Notes under the pieces: model-generated
The model's database searches: none
What the model saw: the letters and a program-made list of their open reading frames with translations, nothing else
What the model was told of the DNA's origin: nothing
Part shown: positions 8,346 through 17,720 of the stretch, in pieces
Numbering within the stretch: the stretch's first letter is position 1
How the letters are laid out: each line of letters starts with the position of its first letter
From: Arthrobacter sp. SLBN-122
GTDB lineage: Bacteria; Actinomycetota; Actinomycetes; Actinomycetales; Micrococcaceae
Assembly (NCBI RefSeq): GCF_006715165.1
Contig: NZ_VFMS01000001.1
Location: forward strand, 3,782,001-3,846,000
DNA: 64,000 bases
Reading direction: 5' to 3'
Translations under genes and position numbers: made by a program

Positions 8346-9709
8346 AGTGCGGAGCAGCCGGTGATCCCGGCGGTGGACTCGATGACGGGGCGCATCTTCT
8401 TCTCCAATGCCTCGTAGAACATGGACAGCGGGAATTCGTCGTCCAGCACCTGGTCCGTGAGGCCGCGCGGCGTTCCCGCCAACGGGAGCGCGTCCGGGCC
8501 CTTGGCCCAGACGGAGGCAGGGCTGGGGGTGACAGTGGCCGAGACCAGCTGGTAGGCGGCCAGCCAGTGGGCGGTCTTGGGGCGGTCGATGGAGCGCCAG
8601 TAGAGTTCGTCGATGCTGGCTCCCAGGGCGATCACAGCGTCTGCCACCTCATCCCAGTCGATGGCAAGCCGGGTGTCCGTCCAGTGCAGCACGTGCTGTT
8701 GGTGCAGCCAGGCAAAGAGGAGCTGGCCGCCCAGGCCATCGTAGTTGCGGACCCGGCTGCCGGTAATGGCGAAGCGGAAGATGCGGTCGAAGATGATGGC
8801 GTACTGCACGAGCTTCGCGTGCCGCCGTGCTTCAGGATCGGCGTCGTCGTCCTTTTCGATCCGGACCGATTCGCGGAATGCGGTGAGGTCGCAGCGCAGC
8901 TCTTCGAGCGAGTACAGGAAATAGGGCATCCGCTGCTTGATCATGAACGGATCGAACGGCAGGTCCCCGCGCATGTGCGTCCGGTCGTGTATCAGGTCCC
9001 ACATCACGAACGTGGCCTCGGTGAGGTCCTGGTCCGCGAGCAGTTCCGCGGCGCCCTCCGGCAGCTCCAGGGACGTGATCTCCGCTGCAGCCTTCAGGAC
9101 GCGGCGGAACCGGGCGGCTTCCCGGTCGGCAAAGATTGCGCCCCAGGTGAAGGTGGGGGTCCGGCTGACGGCCACCGTTTCGGGGAAGAGGACGGCTGAG
9201 TTGGTGTCGTAGCCCGGGGTGAAGTCCACGAAGCGGATGGGGACGAACAGTTTGTTCGAGTAGTCCCCGGCTTCCAGCCCGGCGATGAATTCGGGCCAGA
9301 TGACCTCGACCAGCACAGCCTCCACCAGCCGGTTGCTGCTGCCGTTCTGGGTGTACATGGGGAACACCACCAGGTGCTGCAGCCCGTCGCTGCGCTGCTC
9401 CTGCGGCTGGAATTCCAGGAGCGATGACAGGAAGTCAGGGACCCCGAAGCCGCCGGCAGCCCATGCCTCAAAGTCTGCGCAGGCGGCGCCCAGGTAGCCG
9501 GCGTCGTGCGGAAAAGCAGGAGCCAGGGCCTGGACTGCGGCCACGATGGCATCCACGTACCGGGCTGCTTCCGGGTGGTCCTCCGGAGTGGGGACGGAGC
9601 CGTCCTGGACCTGGAGCCCCTGCAGTGCGGTGGCGGCTGCCTTGAGCCGGAGCCAGTCCTGGTTCTGTGCGGAAATCCCGGTAACGGCGGTGGTCAGGGT
9701 CTCTGTCAT
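8342..9709 (-). CDS. DUF6421 family protein
   Basis: 455-aa cytoplasmic protein matching the actinobacterial DUF6421 family by recall. It is rich in aromatic and acidic residues, and a conserved-looking block MWDLIHDRTHMRGDLPFDPF (about 268-287) contains two His and several acidic residues that could bind metal, which is inference. There is no signal peptide or membrane helix. An AGAAAGG ribosome-binding site precedes the ATG. It is the promoter-proximal partner of the coupled SDR gene, so a shared redox step is likely. Function unknown. Confidence 0.75.
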   Translation of the reverse strand: MTETLTTAVTGISAQNQDWLRLKAAATALQGLQVQDGSVPTPEDHPEAARYVDAIVAAVQALAPAFPHDAGYLGAACADFEAWAAGGFGVPDFLSSLLEFQPQEQRSDGLQHLVVFPMYTQNGSSNRLVEAVLVEVIWPEFIAGLEAGDYSNKLFVPIRFVDFTPGYDTNSAVLFPETVAVSRTPTFTWGAIFADREAARFRRVLKAAAEITSLELPEGAAELLADQDLTEATFVMWDLIHDRTHMRGDLPFDPFMIKQRMPYFLYSLEELRCDLTAFRESVRIEKDDDADPEARRHAKLVQYAIIFDRIFRFAITGSRVRNYDGLGGQLLFAWLHQQHVLHWTDTRLAIDWDEVADAVIALGASIDELYWRSIDRPKTAHWLAAYQLVSATVTPSPASVWAKGPDALPLAGTPRGLTDQVLDDEFPLSMFYEALEKKMRPVIESTAGITGCSAL

Positions 9710-9880
9710 CGTCGGCTGCCTTTCTGGTTGCTTGCTTCTCTGGCGAGCGTAACAAGCAACCAGCAGGACTTATGCCAAAACGTATGTTTCGTAAGAAAGG
9801 CTTAGCCTTGCTGCTCCGGCGGAAGGACCGAGACAGGTCCTTCGCTGTGGGATAGGCGCCGGGACAGCCCTTCCGGTGCC

Positions 9881-10387
9881 CTAGCTTTGCGGCGTCCCTT
9901 CCGGTCCAGCATCCTTTGCCTTGAGACGGAGGGACACGGAGTTGATGCAGTAGCGCTGGTCGGTGGGCGTTCCATAGCCCTCGCCCTCGAAGACGTGGCC
10001 AAGGTGCGAGTCGCAGGAAGCGCAGCGCACCTCGATCCTTTCCATGCCGAGGGTCCTGTCATGGATGTAGCGCACGTTGCCCTCAGCCAAAGGAGCCCAG
10101 AAGGAAGGCCACCCGCAGTGCGAGTCAAACTTCTCGTTGCTGGTGAACAGTTCGGCGCCACAGGCCCGGCACTGGTATACGCCTTCGGTATGGGTATCCC
10201 AGTATTCGCCGGTGTACGGGCGCTCGGTCCCGGCCTGGCGGAGGACGTGGTACTCCTCCGGGGTCAACTCCTCCCGCCACTGGGCATCGGTTTTCTGGAC
10301 CGTGTTTGCTGGCGTGGTGCTTTCCTGGCTGCCACCAACCATGTCCGTTGCCTTGTTCCCGAAAATGCTGTTTCCAAAGATGCTCAT
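9881..10387 (-). CDS. msrB: Peptide-methionine (R)-S-oxide reductase
   Basis: 168-aa MsrB, which reduces methionine-R-sulfoxide in proteins. Zinc ligands are in CRACGAELF and CASCDSHLGHVF, the substrate segment is DSHCGWPSFW, and the catalytic Cys is in RYCINSVSL. The N-terminus has a short tandem repeat IFGNSIFGNK ahead of the domain, which starts near residue 33 (WREELTPEEYHVLRQ). It begins 14 bp after the stop of the upstream hypothetical gene and is probably cotranscribed with it. Confidence 0.93.
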   Translation of the reverse strand: MSIFGNSIFGNKATDMVGGSQESTTPANTVQKTDAQWREELTPEEYHVLRQAGTERPYTGEYWDTHTEGVYQCRACGAELFTSNEKFDSHCGWPSFWAPLAEGNVRYIHDRTLGMERIEVRCASCDSHLGHVFEGEGYGTPTDQRYCINSVSLRLKAKDAGPEGTPQS

Positions 10388-10401
10388 AGCATTCCCAACG
10401 C

Positions 10402-10893
10402 TCAGGAGTCGCCGATAAATCCCGAGCCCGCGTACAGGTGGAGCACGGGGACACCGAGTTGGTCCTGCGCCTTGTTGGCCCAGTCCGTGTGGAAGGTGTC
10501 GGACACGGCATGCGGCCTGGTGATCACCACGGCCTGGGAGGCGCCGGTTTCCCGGACCTTTGCCACCAGGCCCTCCACTGCCTTGCCCTCCACCACCTGG
10601 CCGCTTACACCGGAGCCCAAACCCTCCAGTGCCGCGAGCGACGCGGTGAGGATTTCATCTGCGTGCGCCCGCTCTGTGGCGGGGTCCGGGTTGCGCGCTC
10701 CAAGTTCCCGGAACGCCTTGGCAACGTCAAGCATGGAGAGGTTTTCCAGGAAGTCCACGAGCAGGTGCCGCTCGGTGTTCGCCGGCACCAGGACCAGCAA
10801 CCGGTTGTCCGCCCCATCCACCAGCCGTTCGATGTTCACGCGGTCGTCCGCGCCCAGGGGTTCTTCGGTCAGGATGATGATGGGATCACTCAT
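10402..10893 (-). CDS. Hypothetical protein, Rossmann/USP-like character
   Basis: 163-aa protein that I do not recognise. It alternates short hydrophobic strands and amphipathic helices: IIILTEEP, RLLVLVPANTE, QAVVITRPH and VPVLHLYAG, suggesting a small alpha/beta fold resembling universal stress proteins, without a clear GxxGx(9)GS/T nucleotide motif. The ATG at 10893 is six bases downstream of TAGGCT, a leaderless-type arrangement. It precedes msrB on the same strand, so an oxidative or general stress role is possible but not shown. Confidence 0.7.
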   Translation of the reverse strand: MSDPIIILTEEPLGADDRVNIERLVDGADNRLLVLVPANTERHLLVDFLENLSMLDVAKAFRELGARNPDPATERAHADEILTASLAALEGLGSGVSGQVVEGKAVEGLVAKVRETGASQAVVITRPHAVSDTFHTDWANKAQDQLGVPVLHLYAGSGFIGDS

Positions 10894-11033
10894 GGCCTTA
10901 GCCTAGCGCCGCCCGCGGACGCCCGCACGGCACCAAAAGAAAGTGCCGGAACAGGGCTGGTGGGCTGCACGGCGCCGTGCCGGTCCTGCCCGGGAATGCG
11001 GATATCGGCGGCAACGCCGGTAAGAATAGTTCC

Positions 11034-12335
11034 ATGGCACCTTTCCGGCGAGCGCGCCCTGCAATGACTGCATCCATCCGGGATTCCGGCGGAATGTCTC
11101 CCGGAGCGAAGTGGGCCATTGGCGGCGCCATCGCCGGCGGATCCGTGGCCAGCCTGCTTGGAGCAGGCTCCTCCGCGCTCGCCGTGTACTTTGCCCGCCG
11201 CGTCATCACGCCTGCACGGCAGCGGGTTGCCGACAAGGAACTGCTGGCCGTTATCCGGGACGGGCACAAGCAGCAGGTGATCCTGGCTGCCGACGATGAC
11301 ACCACTGTGGACGGGGTCTACGGGTTCTTTTTCGACGGCGGCAAGGGGCATGTGCGCATTGGCCGCATTATTTCCTACTCGCCCGCCGAACGGACGGTCC
11401 TGCGCGAGGTGGAAGCTGTCTACAGCGGTGATTTGTCCACGGCGCGCTGGGGATGGTGGAGCGGTGCCATCTACCCGGACCCGGCCGCCGCCGGAATTCC
11501 TGCCGAGGACGTGCTGGTTCCGGTGGAACGCGGGGAAGCGCCGGCCTGGCTGGTCCGGGCGAAGGGTACGGCCCGCACCTGGGCCATTATGGTGCACGGA
11601 CGCGGAGCCAGCCGGCAGGAGGCGCTGCGAGCGGTGGGACCGGCACTGGAGCTGGGCCTGACCAGCCTGCTGGTGTCCTACCGCAATGACGGACTGGCGC
11701 CTTCAGCCGATGACGGACGCTACGGCCTGGGCTCCACGGAATGGCAGGACATTGAAGCTGCCATTGAATATGCGCTGGCCCACGGTGCCGAGGAAATCGT
11801 CCTGTTTGGCTGGTCCATGGGCGGGGCCATTTGCCTGCAAACCGCGGACCTGTCCCGCTACCGGCACCTGATCCGGGCCATGGTGCTCGACGCCCCGGTG
11901 ATCGACTGGGTCACCGTGCTGGCGCACCATGCGCAGCTGAACCGGATTCCGTCGCTGGTGGGCCGCTACGGGCAGCTGATGCTGGGCCACCCGCTGGGCC
12001 GCCGCCTGACCGGCCTCTCGGCGCCGGTGGACCTGAAAGTCATGGACTGGGTGTCCAGGGCCGTCGAACTGCGGACTCCCACGCTGATCATCCACAGCGT
12101 TGACGACGAGTATGTTCCCTACGGGCCGTCTGCCCTCCTGGCCGAGCGGAACCCGGAAATGGTCACTTTCGAAACATTCAGGCACGCACGGCACACCAAG
12201 GAATGGAACGTGGACCCCGAGCGCTGGGAACGGCTGGTCAAGGCCTGGCTCCGGCAACAACTCGCCCCCCGCCTCAACCCCGGATCCGGGCTAAGCCCGG
12301 GGGCCCTGGCCGGACCAACGCCTGCGGGGGCGTGA
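11034..12335 (+). CDS. Alpha/beta hydrolase with N-terminal membrane segment
   Basis: 433-aa serine hydrolase. One hydrophobic stretch near residues 25-48 (AIGGAIAGGSVASLLGAGSS) suggests membrane anchoring. The C-terminal half carries the nucleophile elbow FGWSMGGA, an Asp in HSVDDEYVP and a His in HARHTKEW, a complete triad. The oxyanion segment is MVHGRGASRQE. The start is uncertain: ATG 11034 is used, but 11064 (MTASIRD) is also possible and neither has a good ribosome-binding site. The stop lies one base before the next gene, so it is cotranscribed with the semialdehyde dehydrogenase. Confidence 0.82.
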   Translation: MAPFRRARPAMTASIRDSGGMSPGAKWAIGGAIAGGSVASLLGAGSSALAVYFARRVITPARQRVADKELLAVIRDGHKQQVILAADDDTTVDGVYGFFFDGGKGHVRIGRIISYSPAERTVLREVEAVYSGDLSTARWGWWSGAIYPDPAAAGIPAEDVLVPVERGEAPAWLVRAKGTARTWAIMVHGRGASRQEALRAVGPALELGLTSLLVSYRNDGLAPSADDGRYGLGSTEWQDIEAAIEYALAHGAEEIVLFGWSMGGAICLQTADLSRYRHLIRAMVLDAPVIDWVTVLAHHAQLNRIPSLVGRYGQLMLGHPLGRRLTGLSAPVDLKVMDWVSRAVELRTPTLIIHSVDDEYVPYGPSALLAERNPEMVTFETFRHARHTKEWNVDPERWERLVKAWLRQQLAPRLNPGSGLSPGALAGPTPAGA

Positions 12336-12336
12336 C

Positions 12337-13917
12337 ATGGCGGACCAACAGCAACAGGGAAAAACAGGGACGTTGAGCGCACGTGGGCGGGAGCTCGCAG
12401 CGGGACTTGAAGGACTGGTCACAGCTGCCCCGGGCGGGCCGGCCCAGGCGTCGCGTGCACCCTTTGACGGGACCGTGATTGGTGAAGTGCCTGTCTGCAC
12501 TGCGCATGACGTTGCTGCCGCCGTCGGTACGGCCCGCCTGGCGCAGCGGCACTGGGCCACTGTTCCGGTGGCTGAACGCTGCGCCGTGGTCCGGCGCTTC
12601 CGCGGGCTGGTGCTGGACCGGGAGCAGGACATCCTGGACCTGGTGCAGGCAGAGAGCGGCAAGTCCCGGCTGAGCGCCTTCGAGGAGTTCGCGGACGTTG
12701 TCCTGACGGCGGACTACTATCTACGGAACGCTGAACGGTTCCTTGGGCCGCGCCGCCGGAAGGGCGCCGCCCCGGTCCTGACCCGCACCACCGAACACCG
12801 CATGCCCAAGGGCGTGGTGGGCGTCATCAGTCCCTGGAACTACCCCCTGACCCTTGCGGTCTCGGACGCCATCCCGGCCCTGCTGGCCGGAAACGCCATC
12901 GTCCTGAAGCCGGATTCACAGACGCCCTTCACCGCCCTGCTGATGCTCAGGCTGCTCCGTCAGGCAGGCCTTGCAGCAGAGCTGTTCCAGGCGGTCACAG
13001 GGCCCGGCCCCGCGATTGGGCCCGCCCTGATTGAGCGGGTCGACTTCCTGATGTTCACCGGATCGTCCAAGACCGGCAAGACCGTTGCCCGGCAGTGCGG
13101 TGAGCGGCTGATCGGCTTTTCCGCCGAACTCGGCGGCAAGAACCCCATGCTGGTTCTGGCTGACGCGGATATTGGCAAAGCTGCAGCCGGCGCGGTCCAC
13201 GCCTGTTTTTCCAACTCGGGACAGCTGTGCGTCAGCATCGAGCGGATCTACGTGCACTCTGACGTCCATGACAGTTTCCTGGCCGCCTTCGCAGCCGGGG
13301 CGAAGGGCATCCGCATGGCTCCAGGACCTGACTGGGACATCGGCATGGGCTCCCTCATCAGCGCGGCACAACTTGAACGGGTGGACCGCCACGTCCAGGA
13401 TGCCGTGGCCAAAGGCGCGCAATTGGTCACCGGCGGCCGGCGGCGGCCGGACCTGGGGCCCTTGTTCTACGAGCCAACGGTCCTTGCCGGAGTCACTGGG
13501 GAGATGCTCGTGGCCCGTGAAGAGACTTTCGGTCCCGTCGTGGCTGTCTACCGGACAGCTGACGATGACGAAGCCGTAGCCCTCGCCAACGATTCCGACT
13601 TCGGCCTGAACGCCAGCGTCTGGTCCGGCCGCCGGGGGGAGGCTGTGGCGCGCGGGCTCCTGACGGGCACGGTCAACGTCAATGAAGGCTATGCAGCCAC
13701 CTGGGCATCCCATGATGCGCCCATCGGGGGCATGAAGGAGTCCGGCGCGGGCCGCCGCCACGGCCGGGAAGGGATCCTCAAATACACCGAGCCGCAGACC
13801 ATCGCGGTGCAACGGCTGCTGCCGGTTGCACCCATGCCCGGCATGTCGAACCGGGCCTACGCGCGGATCATGAAAGGGGCCATCACGCTGATGGGCCGCT
13901 TCCCCCGCAACCGCTAA
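12337..13917 (+). CDS. gabD: NAD(P)-dependent succinate-semialdehyde dehydrogenase family protein
   Basis: 526-aa aldehyde dehydrogenase that oxidises an aldehyde, probably succinate semialdehyde, to the acid. Cofactor-binding segments are ISPWNYP and VLKPDSQTP; the general base Glu is near 264 in FSAELGGKNPM and the nucleophile Cys near 298 in SGQLCVS. ETFGPVVAVYR lies near the C-terminus. A roughly 30-residue extension before the ALDH fold and a C-terminal tail (NRAYARIMKGAITLMG) match the actinobacterial GabD2 branch. It starts one base after the hydrolase stop and is followed by an SDR gene 53 bp downstream. The substrate is assigned from family resemblance. Confidence 0.85.
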   Translation: MADQQQQGKTGTLSARGRELAAGLEGLVTAAPGGPAQASRAPFDGTVIGEVPVCTAHDVAAAVGTARLAQRHWATVPVAERCAVVRRFRGLVLDREQDILDLVQAESGKSRLSAFEEFADVVLTADYYLRNAERFLGPRRRKGAAPVLTRTTEHRMPKGVVGVISPWNYPLTLAVSDAIPALLAGNAIVLKPDSQTPFTALLMLRLLRQAGLAAELFQAVTGPGPAIGPALIERVDFLMFTGSSKTGKTVARQCGERLIGFSAELGGKNPMLVLADADIGKAAAGAVHACFSNSGQLCVSIERIYVHSDVHDSFLAAFAAGAKGIRMAPGPDWDIGMGSLISAAQLERVDRHVQDAVAKGAQLVTGGRRRPDLGPLFYEPTVLAGVTGEMLVAREETFGPVVAVYRTADDDEAVALANDSDFGLNASVWSGRRGEAVARGLLTGTVNVNEGYAATWASHDAPIGGMKESGAGRRHGREGILKYTEPQTIAVQRLLPVAPMPGMSNRAYARIMKGAITLMGRFPRNR

Positions 13918-13970
13918 CCGACATCGCCCGCGCCGCCAGGACATACGCCTCAAAACGCCAGGAGAACCAT

Positions 13971-14798
13971 ATGCCCACAGGAACCCCGCTTTCCGGCGCC
14001 ACAGTGTTGATCACGGGAGGCGGCAGCGGGCTGGGCCGCCGGCTGGCGCTCGGAGCGGCCCGGCGCGGCAGCCGGGTGGTCATCTGGGATCTGGATGCTG
14101 GACGGGGCGCAGCGGTGCGCGATGAGATCCGGGCCGCCGGCGGCTCTGCCGAATCCCAGATCGTGGACGTCTCGGACCGTGAGGCGGTGAAGGCTGCCGC
14201 GGCTGTTGCCGGACCGGTGGATATCCTGGTCAACAACGCCGGCGTGGTCAGCGGCCGGCCACTCCTTGAGGCCACGGATGAAGCCATCGAACGGACCATG
14301 AACGTCAATGTCATGGCCCTTTACTGGGTTACCCGCGCCTTCCTCGGCGGAATGGCCAACCGCCGGCGGGGAACGGTGGTCACCGTTGCCAGTGCTGCCG
14401 GCCTGGTGGGTGTTGCCCGCCAGACCGACTATTCCGCCAGCAAGTTCGCCGCCTTCGGCTTCAACGAATCACTCCGTGCCGAGCTTCGCGCCGGAAGAAC
14501 CGGTGTCAATACGCTGGTGGTCTGCCCTTACTACATCGACACCGGGATGTTCGATGGCGTCCAGACCCGCTGGCCACTGCTCCTCCCCATTCTCCAGGAA
14601 GAGCAGGTGGCAACCAGGGTCCTTGACGCCATCGAAGCCGGGCGCCGGAAACTTGTCCTGCCGCCCATTGTGAACCTGTTGCCTGCCCTGCGGATTCTTC
14701 CGGTCACCGTCTTTGACGGGCTCATGGACGTGCTGGGAGTCAACCGGACCATGGACCACTTCACCGGACGGGATGCGGGGCGGGCAGGAGGGAATTAG
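13971..14798 (+). CDS. SDR family oxidoreductase
   Basis: 275-aa classical short-chain dehydrogenase: TGGGSGLGRR cofactor loop, Asp in IWDLDAGRG after strand 2 indicating NAD preference, NNAG motif, and YSASK catalytic pair. The C-terminal PALRILPVTVFDGLMDVLGV and the length resemble retinol-dehydrogenase-like SDRs acting on hydrophobic alcohols. An AGGAGAA site precedes the ATG. Its position after a lipase-like hydrolase and an aldehyde dehydrogenase suggests a three-gene unit turning an ester into an alcohol, aldehyde and acid, which is inference. Confidence 0.85.
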   Translation: MPTGTPLSGATVLITGGGSGLGRRLALGAARRGSRVVIWDLDAGRGAAVRDEIRAAGGSAESQIVDVSDREAVKAAAAVAGPVDILVNNAGVVSGRPLLEATDEAIERTMNVNVMALYWVTRAFLGGMANRRRGTVVTVASAAGLVGVARQTDYSASKFAAFGFNESLRAELRAGRTGVNTLVVCPYYIDTGMFDGVQTRWPLLLPILQEEQVATRVLDAIEAGRRKLVLPPIVNLLPALRILPVTVFDGLMDVLGVNRTMDHFTGRDAGRAGGN

Positions 14799-14909
14799 GG
14801 GTAAGGCCTACCCTCCTTCATTGGGGACCCGTGACCCTATGACAGACCAAAGCCCGGGTCTATCCTGCTGCCCAGGGGGGATACCGTTGCGAAGAAATGG
14901 GGCCCCGAA

Positions 14910-16688
14910 ATGCGCATGACAAGGCGACAACTGCTGCAGGCCGGTGCTGTTGCCGGTGCAGGGCTCCTGGCTTCGCCCGGCTTGCCGGCTGCCGCGGCCC
15001 GTGCACCTGCGTCCGGGAAGCAATCGATGTTTACCGAGCAGCTCCCCAGCATGGATGAGCTCGGAGTGCTGGACGTGCAGGCTGGCGGCAGCAAGTCGCT
15101 CTGGGTCCGCAACGCCCGCCACCGGTTCCAGGAACACATGGGCCTGACGGACACCTTGGCCTACCAGGAGGCCGGTTCAACCCGGACGTACCTTGGCCCC
15201 GTGATCATCGCCCGGAAAGGTACGCCGTTCGAGCTGACGGTCCACAACCAGGCCGGACGGCATCCCCTGGCCTTTGCCATCGACCCCGAACTGGTTCCGG
15301 CGGGCAGCAACGATGCAGTGCGGCCGCGGACGTCCGTCCATCTTCACGGCGGCAACGTCAGTGTGCGGTCCGATGGCGGCCCGGACCAGGCCTTCGGTCC
15401 CGGCGCCTCCTACACGTACCATTACGGCAACAACCAGGATGCCGCCGGGCTCTGGTACCACGACCATGCACTGGGCCTCACCCGGCTGAATGTCTACGCC
15501 GGGTTGGCCGGCGGCTACCTCCTCCGGGACAAGCCTGGCGGGACCGGGATCGATACCGGTGACGGGACACACCTGCCGCCGCCCCCGTACGAAGTGCCGC
15601 TGATTATCCAGGACCGGATGTTCAACCCCGACGGCTCGTTTGCCTACCCTCCCAATCCGGATCTCGTCAGCGCAGACGGCACACCCCGCCCCTGGGCCCC
15701 GGAGTTCTTCGGCGATGTGGCCACCGTCAACGGGAAGAACTGGCCCAACCTGGACGTGGCCCGCGGGAAGTACCGTTTCCGGATGTTCAACGGCTCCAAC
15801 GCCCGGTTCTACGACTTCAGGTTCCTCGCCGGCGGCACCCCGGTCCCATTCCACCAGATAGGGTCCGACGGCGGCCTGCTCGACGCTCCTGTCCGGCTCA
15901 CCAGGCTGGTGATGGGACCGGGCGAACGGGCAGACATCGTGGTGGACTTCGGGGGACTCAAGGCAGGCGCCAGGGTGCTCCTGGCCAACAGTGCTCCGGT
16001 GCCCTACCCGGACGGGCCAAAGTCTGTCCGGCAGGGCGGACTCCCGCTCCCGCAGATCATGCAGTTCACCGTCCTCTCCGAGCCCGGCTATACGGTGCCG
16101 CTGCCGCCCCACCTCCGGTCCGAAGCCGTTACCAAGCTCGGAGAACGGCCGGTCAAGGCAACGAGGTCCATGGCGCTGGTGGAGGTAGCCAACGCGGACG
16201 AGGTGCCGGTGATGGCGCTGCTGAACAACAGGATGTTCGACGGCACGGACATCACGGTGGTGAAAAGTGACACCCTGGAACAGTGGGAGCTCATCAACAC
16301 CACCGTGGACGCCCACCCCATCCACCTGCACTTCACCCAGTTCCAGGTCCTCAACCGGCAGAAGTTCGACGTCGATGCCTACCTCGAGGCCACAAAGTTT
16401 GTAGATCCGGAAACCGGACTCGTCACGCCGGGGGCGGGCAAAGCGGTCGACGTCGGGCCGCACCTGATGGGCCGTCCCGAGGACGCGCCTGCCACCGAGC
16501 AGGGCTGGAAGGACACGGTGGTGGCGAAGCCGGGGGAGGTGACACGGATCCGCGTCCCCTTCGGTGCTGCCGCAGCGGGCGGAGACCCGCTGGCCATCGG
16601 CTCATCCTTCAAGGGCGAATACGTATGGCACTGCCACATCCTGGAGCACGAGGACAACGACATGATGCAGCGCTACGTGATCAAGTAG
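14910..16688 (+). CDS. Multicopper oxidase with Tat signal peptide
   Basis: 592-aa three-domain multicopper oxidase (CueO/CotA type), exported folded by the Tat pathway. The signal peptide shows TRRQLLQAGAVAGAGLL with cleavage near ALPAAAARA-like residues 25-31. All four copper-site motifs are visible: SVHLHGGN, WYHDHALG, HPIHLHFTQF and HCHILEHEDNDMM, so type 1, 2 and 3 coppers should be bound. There is no Met-rich insert. Likely roles are copper detoxification, manganese or phenolic oxidation. The upstream 111 bp contain TATCCT as a possible -10. ATG 14910 or the ATG two codons later could be used. Confidence 0.92.
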   Translation: MRMTRRQLLQAGAVAGAGLLASPGLPAAAARAPASGKQSMFTEQLPSMDELGVLDVQAGGSKSLWVRNARHRFQEHMGLTDTLAYQEAGSTRTYLGPVIIARKGTPFELTVHNQAGRHPLAFAIDPELVPAGSNDAVRPRTSVHLHGGNVSVRSDGGPDQAFGPGASYTYHYGNNQDAAGLWYHDHALGLTRLNVYAGLAGGYLLRDKPGGTGIDTGDGTHLPPPPYEVPLIIQDRMFNPDGSFAYPPNPDLVSADGTPRPWAPEFFGDVATVNGKNWPNLDVARGKYRFRMFNGSNARFYDFRFLAGGTPVPFHQIGSDGGLLDAPVRLTRLVMGPGERADIVVDFGGLKAGARVLLANSAPVPYPDGPKSVRQGGLPLPQIMQFTVLSEPGYTVPLPPHLRSEAVTKLGERPVKATRSMALVEVANADEVPVMALLNNRMFDGTDITVVKSDTLEQWELINTTVDAHPIHLHFTQFQVLNRQKFDVDAYLEATKFVDPETGLVTPGAGKAVDVGPHLMGRPEDAPATEQGWKDTVVAKPGEVTRIRVPFGAAAAGGDPLAIGSSFKGEYVWHCHILEHEDNDMMQRYVIK

Positions 16689-16713
16689 CCTGTCGTTCCC
16701 ATTCTCTGCGCTG

Positions 16714-17226
16714 CTATGGCTGAGGGCTGCCCGCAGCCGGCGAGCTGATGGGAGCGGTAATGGCGTTCGTCAGCCGGGCCAGGTCTGCCGGGGCGAGCTC
16801 AACGTCCAGGCCGCGGCGGCCTCCGGACACCAGGATCGTGTCCAGCCCCAGGGCGGTGGAATCCAGCACCGTGGGGGAGGGCTGGCGCTGCCCGATGGGG
16901 GAGATTCCGCCCAGGACGTAGCCGGTGCGGCGCTGGGCTGCGGCGGGATCGGCCATTGCCGCCTTCTTGGCTCCGAGTGCCGAAGCCATTGCCTTCAGGT
17001 CAAGGCTTCCGCTGACCGGCACGATCCCCACTGCCAGTCGGCCCTCCACGTCCACCATCAGTGTTTTGAAGACGCGCGAAGGATCGATGCCAAGGGCTTC
17101 TGCAGCTTCAGCGCCGTAGCTCGGCGCGGATGGATCGTGGGTGTACGGGTGCAGCACAAAGGGAACCCCTGCAGCGGTCAGCGCCGCTGTTGCCGGGGTT
17201 CCCTGGGAGCCGTTCTTCCGTGCCAT
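16714..17226 (-). CDS. ybaK: Cys-tRNA(Pro)/YbaK-type deacylase
   Basis: 170-aa YbaK/EbsC family protein, which hydrolyses mischarged Cys-tRNA(Pro). Family features: HPYTHDPSAPSYG, the invariant Lys in VFKTLMVDVEG, the block ALGAKKAAMAD, and GGISPIGQRQ near the substrate pocket. Length is normal. It is separated by 11 bp from sufE upstream on the same strand. Confidence 0.9.
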   Translation of the reverse strand: MARKNGSQGTPATAALTAAGVPFVLHPYTHDPSAPSYGAEAAEALGIDPSRVFKTLMVDVEGRLAVGIVPVSGSLDLKAMASALGAKKAAMADPAAAQRRTGYVLGGISPIGQRQPSPTVLDSTALGLDTILVSGGRRGLDVELAPADLARLTNAITAPISSPAAGSPQP

Positions 17227-17237
17227 GGGTACTGGGG

Positions 17238-17690
17238 TCAGGCCTGGGCGCGGGAGCTTGCGGCCACCTTGCGCTTGATCCTTCCCAACATGGCGGTCAT
17301 GCCCCTCATACGCAGCGGCGTGATGGCGCGGGTGAGCCCCAGCAGTTCCGGCATGTCGTCGGGCACGGACAGGATTTCATCGGCGGACAGGCCATCCAGG
17401 CCCTCGTGCAGGACGCCGGCAAAACCCCGTGTGGTGGGCGCCTCGGCAGGTGCCTTGAAGAACAGGTGGACCGCGCCGTCGTCGTTGTTCCCCGTCTCAA
17501 TGGTGAGGAACAGCGGCGACTGGCACTCCACCACCTGCTCCAGGAGCTCGGGGTGGTCCTTGAGCCGGTCGGGGAGCTCGGGCAGTCCTTCGGAAAACTC
17601 CAGCAGCAGCTGGAGCCTCTCGGGTTCGGACAGGGCCTGGAAGTCGTCCACGATCGCCGCCAGGGCGGATGGCAAAGCTTGAGTAGTCAT
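17238..17690 (-). CDS. sufE: SufE-like sulfur acceptor
   Basis: 150-aa SufE family protein, accepting persulfide sulfur from a cysteine desulfurase for Fe-S assembly. The acceptor Cys is near 56 in VVECQSPLFL; the C-terminal LGLTRAITPLRMRGM is conserved in the family. TAGACT sits 7 nt upstream of the ATG, pointing to leaderless translation. The rhodanese gene upstream is on the same strand 30 bp away, and sulfurtransferase-SufE pairs are common in actinobacteria. Confidence 0.88.
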   Translation of the reverse strand: MTTQALPSALAAIVDDFQALSEPERLQLLLEFSEGLPELPDRLKDHPELLEQVVECQSPLFLTIETGNNDDGAVHLFFKAPAEAPTTRGFAGVLHEGLDGLSADEILSVPDDMPELLGLTRAITPLRMRGMTAMLGRIKRKVAASSRAQA

Positions 17691-17720
17691 CGTTTCAAGT
17701 CTACGCGGGCGGGTGCTGCG

